Below are positions 61,565 through 64,000 of a stretch of 64,000 nt of DNA, piece by piece; positions within the stretch are counted from its first letter, which is position 1, and each line of letters begins with the position of its first letter. The translations under genes and the position numbers were made by a program. The DNA lies in the NCBI GenBank assembly GCA_027449685.1, contig DAIDLC010000004.1, positions 1 to 64,000 on the forward strand, in the 5' to 3' direction. The DNA is from Ferrovaceae bacterium. GTDB taxonomy: Bacteria; Pseudomonadota; Gammaproteobacteria; Burkholderiales; Ferrovaceae. The notes beneath the pieces were generated by a model that saw only the letters and a list, made by a program, of their open reading frames with translations, was not told where the DNA came from and ran no database searches.

Positions 61565-62728
61565 ATGCGTCGGTATGTTTTCACTTTTTTGATGGGCTGG
61601 ATGCTGCCAGCCGTTCTATTCATTGCGGTCAATCTGCTGGTTGACCCCTATCGGATTTTTCATGCACCCTGGATTCAGGAAGACTATTACGCAGGGAACA
61701 TTCGCATATTGGCCAGCGGCATCATCAATACCGGAGCCTTTGACGCGATCATACTGGGTACGAGCATGGCGGAAAACTTTTCGCCCGCAGAAGCCTCCAG
61801 GGTGTTTGGTAGCCGGTTTGTCAATCTCTCCTTGAGCGGGTCTTCGGCGGTAGAACGTGCGCTTGTCCTGAATGATGCCTTAAGCAAGAGAAAACTCACG
61901 GACGTCATTTACTCCCTGGATGATCTGGCTTTTGATACCGACTCCATCAGCAAGACCCCCATCGCGCCCTATGCCTATTTGTACGACGACAATCCCTTCA
62001 ATGATCTGCTCATCTATGCCTCGGACCCCAAGGCCATTCGCTACGCCTTGTGCAGGAATGTCCTGATTTCAAGTGACCGGCTATGCCCGGGTACCAGAGA
62101 TCTGGAGCATCTGGTGGAATGGTATTCCAATCAGGAGTACAGCCAACGCTTTGGGGGCTTGAACAACTGGCTACAAGCAAAAAACAACGCTCAAATACAA
62201 CAGGCGCTCAAATCCATTGCGGCAAGTATCCGTACCATCCATTCCGGCATCCCCCAGGTCATCCATTGGTCAGAAGTGGCCCTGGCAAGGCAAAAACATG
62301 AAAGAATCTTCACAGATGACCTGCTGAAAATCATTGCAAAATATCCAGCAACCCGGTTTTATTTGTTCTTTCCGCCATACTCCCGTCTCAATTATGCCAT
62401 CAAGGCGCAAAGTGCCCCCCAGAGTTATGAAGAGTACCTGGACATCATCCGCTTTGTGATCAACGACTGTGCGCCCTACCGCAACGTCCGGGTTTTTGGC
62501 TTTGACACCGAGTCATTTGTGGATGATCTGGCCAACTACAAGGATACAGAACACTATCATCCAAGGATCAATTCGGAAATCCTGCATTGGATGAAAAATG
62601 GTGAGCACGAATTGATTCCGGCAAACCTGGAGGCGTACATTCACGACATCAGCGGGCGTGCCCAACATTATCCGCTCAGGGATATTGGGGCGGAAATCGA
62701 CGTCTATTTGCAACGTACGCCAAACTAA
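61565..62728 (+). CDS. Membrane-anchored SGNH-like acetyltransferase partner
   Basis: The 387-residue protein has an N-terminal membrane anchor (about 5-25) and a periplasmic domain. It carries the nucleophile motif ILGTSMAENF, a GDS-like block, and a late Asp-His pair in DTEHYHPRINSEI. Such proteins work with MBOAT transporters to O-acetylate exopolysaccharide. The ATG lies two bases after the MBOAT stop, so the two are co-translated. The polymer cannot be identified because no glycan genes adjoin. Confidence 0.8.
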   Translation: MRRYVFTFLMGWMLPAVLFIAVNLLVDPYRIFHAPWIQEDYYAGNIRILASGIINTGAFDAIILGTSMAENFSPAEASRVFGSRFVNLSLSGSSAVERALVLNDALSKRKLTDVIYSLDDLAFDTDSISKTPIAPYAYLYDDNPFNDLLIYASDPKAIRYALCRNVLISSDRLCPGTRDLEHLVEWYSNQEYSQRFGGLNNWLQAKNNAQIQQALKSIAASIRTIHSGIPQVIHWSEVALARQKHERIFTDDLLKIIAKYPATRFYLFFPPYSRLNYAIKAQSAPQSYEEYLDIIRFVINDCAPYRNVRVFGFDTESFVDDLANYKDTEHYHPRINSEILHWMKNGEHELIPANLEAYIHDISGRAQHYPLRDIGAEIDVYLQRTPN

Positions 62729-63158
62729 TTCGGTGACACGCGGCGGCGATATCCCGAAACCGCCAGAAAACCAGTGGCAGCCTCATCTTAACGTTTAGAA
62801 AATACTGTGGAAGACTCAGCCCCGGGCAGAGGTCTTGAGGTGGATCAGGGAAGATGACTGGGTCAGGCGACGTCCAATCTTCACTATCCCGTTGCATCCA
62901 AAGGCCGAACGTGGTAGTTTTCGCGCTAACACTTCGACACATTTGGGGCTGACGGTAAGGCCGGTTTTTGTGGGGAAGTTGCGGTCAAAGTCGAGAATTT
63001 CTGGTTTTCCTGGAATTGGCCAGAACAAAATCCAGGGTTCCACCCAATAATAATAGTCAATCTGATGATTTGTCGAAATAAAATTGATAAGTAATCCATC
63101 GCGGTCATGTTACACTTCGTTCCAGGTCGGCCACCCAATCTTTTTTTAGGAGTACTCC
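62729..63158. other. 430-bp intergenic region
   Basis: No gene is recognised. A short open frame at 62835-63050 (+) has no start context or family look. The last 100 bp are AT-rich and should hold the promoter of the lipoprotein gene. TAGGAG at 63147-63152 is its ribosome site. Confidence 0.5.
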
Positions 63159-64000
63159 ATGAAGAACCCGATTGTTAAGCGTATCCGGATCCTGGCGGTC
63201 AGCGGGGTTTCGGCTCTTGTGTTGACTGCCTGCGGAGGCGGAGGGGGTGGTTCAGCCCCGGTTCCGCCACTAACCATATCGGGGGTGGCCGCAACTGGGC
63301 CTGGCCTGGTGGGTGCTACGGTAACGGTCACTTGTCCGGCGGCCAGCGGGGTGGGTACGGTAACGGGTACGGCCACCACCAATGCTGCCAGCGGCACATC
63401 ACCGGCAGGGAGCTATAATGTGACTGTGAGTGGCGCCAAGGCCCCCTGTATCATCGTGGCGTCTTCCCCGGCCGTTGCGGCTACGGCCACGACCCCAGCC
63501 ATTCCTGCGATCACTTTGACCTCCATCGTGCCTGCCCTGACCACCTCAGCTAATGGCACAGCCACCGCCACGGCGAACGTGACGCCGCTCACCACCACCG
63601 TTGTGAATACGCTCGTGGCCGCCAAGGTGAATGGAGCCACCAATACCACCACCGCCACCACCACTGTCACGCCCCTGGCGTTGCTCAATAGCGGGAATGT
63701 ACCTACAGTCGCTCAGGTGAATACTGTGGTAGCCACGACGGTTGCGACCTTCAATCAGGTGTTGGCTGCGACGAACCCCACTGCCACTGCCTTGCCCGTG
63801 ACGACGAACCTGTTGTCGGGCAGCTTTACGCCCACCTCGAGCGATCCGGTCAACACTGTGATGGATACGCTCGCCAGTTCAGGGGTGATCACCTCTGCCG
63901 GTACAGTGGCGCCTGAAGTTGTTCAGGCGATCACAGCCACGGTCACGACCGGTACGCCACCTGCCACCATCGCGGTACCTGTCACGACCACTGTCAATGG
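63159..64000 (+). CDS. Ala/Thr/Val-rich lipoprotein (3' partial)
   Basis: The frame is open from ATG 63159 to the window edge (280 codons). The signal peptide ends with lipobox LTAC followed by six Gly. A beta-sandwich-like segment of the GxxV-GATVTVTC ... SYNVTVSGA pattern is followed by about 180 residues almost entirely of Ala, Thr, Val, Pro and Asn, with recurring VNTVVATTVA-like units. Export as a surface or outer-membrane lipoprotein is likely, with an adhesin or stalk-like role inferred. TAGGAG precedes the ATG. Confidence 0.82.
   Translation, partial: MKNPIVKRIRILAVSGVSALVLTACGGGGGGSAPVPPLTISGVAATGPGLVGATVTVTCPAASGVGTVTGTATTNAASGTSPAGSYNVTVSGAKAPCIIVASSPAVAATATTPAIPAITLTSIVPALTTSANGTATATANVTPLTTTVVNTLVAAKVNGATNTTTATTTVTPLALLNSGNVPTVAQVNTVVATTVATFNQVLAATNPTATALPVTTNLLSGSFTPTSSDPVNTVMDTLASSGVITSAGTVAPEVVQAITATVTTGTPPATIAVPVTTTVN

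Noticed and set aside
62835-63050. Plus-strand 71-codon frame in the 430-bp gap
   Set aside because: It has no ribosome site and no domain, and a similar-length frame exists on the opposite strand. Coding is not supported.
63146-63688. Two minus-strand frames rich in Val and Ala
   Set aside because: They are the reverse of the Ala/Thr-rich lipoprotein, whose own frame has a lipobox and ribosome site and is open to the window edge.

Overview
The window looks like a chromosomal stretch from a motile Gram-negative proteobacterium, most likely a betaproteobacterium. This is inferred from gene content: a System I cytochrome c maturation set with a separate CcmI, chorismate lyase, TrxC, CheD, and a selenouridine tRNA pathway. 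It reads as a respiratory, probably chemolithotrophic organism (c-type cytochromes, a Fur-controlled ferrous iron importer), but I cannot name the species.

Layout. 1-1 kb: the end of a Gly/Trp/Tyr-rich protein and a universal stress protein. 1.1-8.2 kb: the complete cytochrome c maturation system in two convergent operons, ccmFGHI (+) and ccmABCDE (-). 8.4-16.4 kb: a Tad/Flp pilus operon (flp, cpaB, secretin, three TadE/G-type pseudopilins, tadZ, tadA, tadB, tadC). It is followed on the other strand by a membrane methyltransferase and a LuxR-type regulator. 18.5-30.6 kb: a chemosensory operon (mcp, cheY, cheA, cheW, mcp, cheR, cheD, cheB) that runs into a STAS protein and a receiver-PP2C-kinase protein, an HsbA/HsbR-like partner switch. 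30.6-48.4 kb: an MFS transporter, selD-mnmH, a polyferredoxin, a short-chain reductase, a cytochrome c/TrxC/OsmC operon, a NarL-type regulator, a giant DUF748 protein, amt, ubiC, terC, an ethylene-receptor-like HD-GYP protein, a MaoC-phosphotransacetylase fusion and fabI.

48.5-57.7 kb is accessory DNA. A 1.9-kb islet carrying a Doc-type and a VapBC-type toxin-antitoxin module and a dead IS3 fragment lies between two identical 17-bp copies of a tRNA 3' end. The right copy belongs to a tRNA-Arg(CCU) gene that is interrupted in its anticodon loop by a 217-nt group I intron, the most striking element of the window. Next come a Fur box with cupredoxin, FTR1 permease and outer-membrane genes, then an ABC-F protein and tRNA-Ser(CGA). 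Behind tRNA-Ser is a graveyard of an integrase stub, a sensor N-terminus, a complete IS3 element, a truncated BLUF photoreceptor and a truncated higBA module.

57.7-64 kb: an unrecognised protein, a CnoX/YbbN chaperedoxin, an MBOAT O-acetyltransferase with its SGNH partner, and an Ala/Thr-rich lipoprotein that runs off the end.
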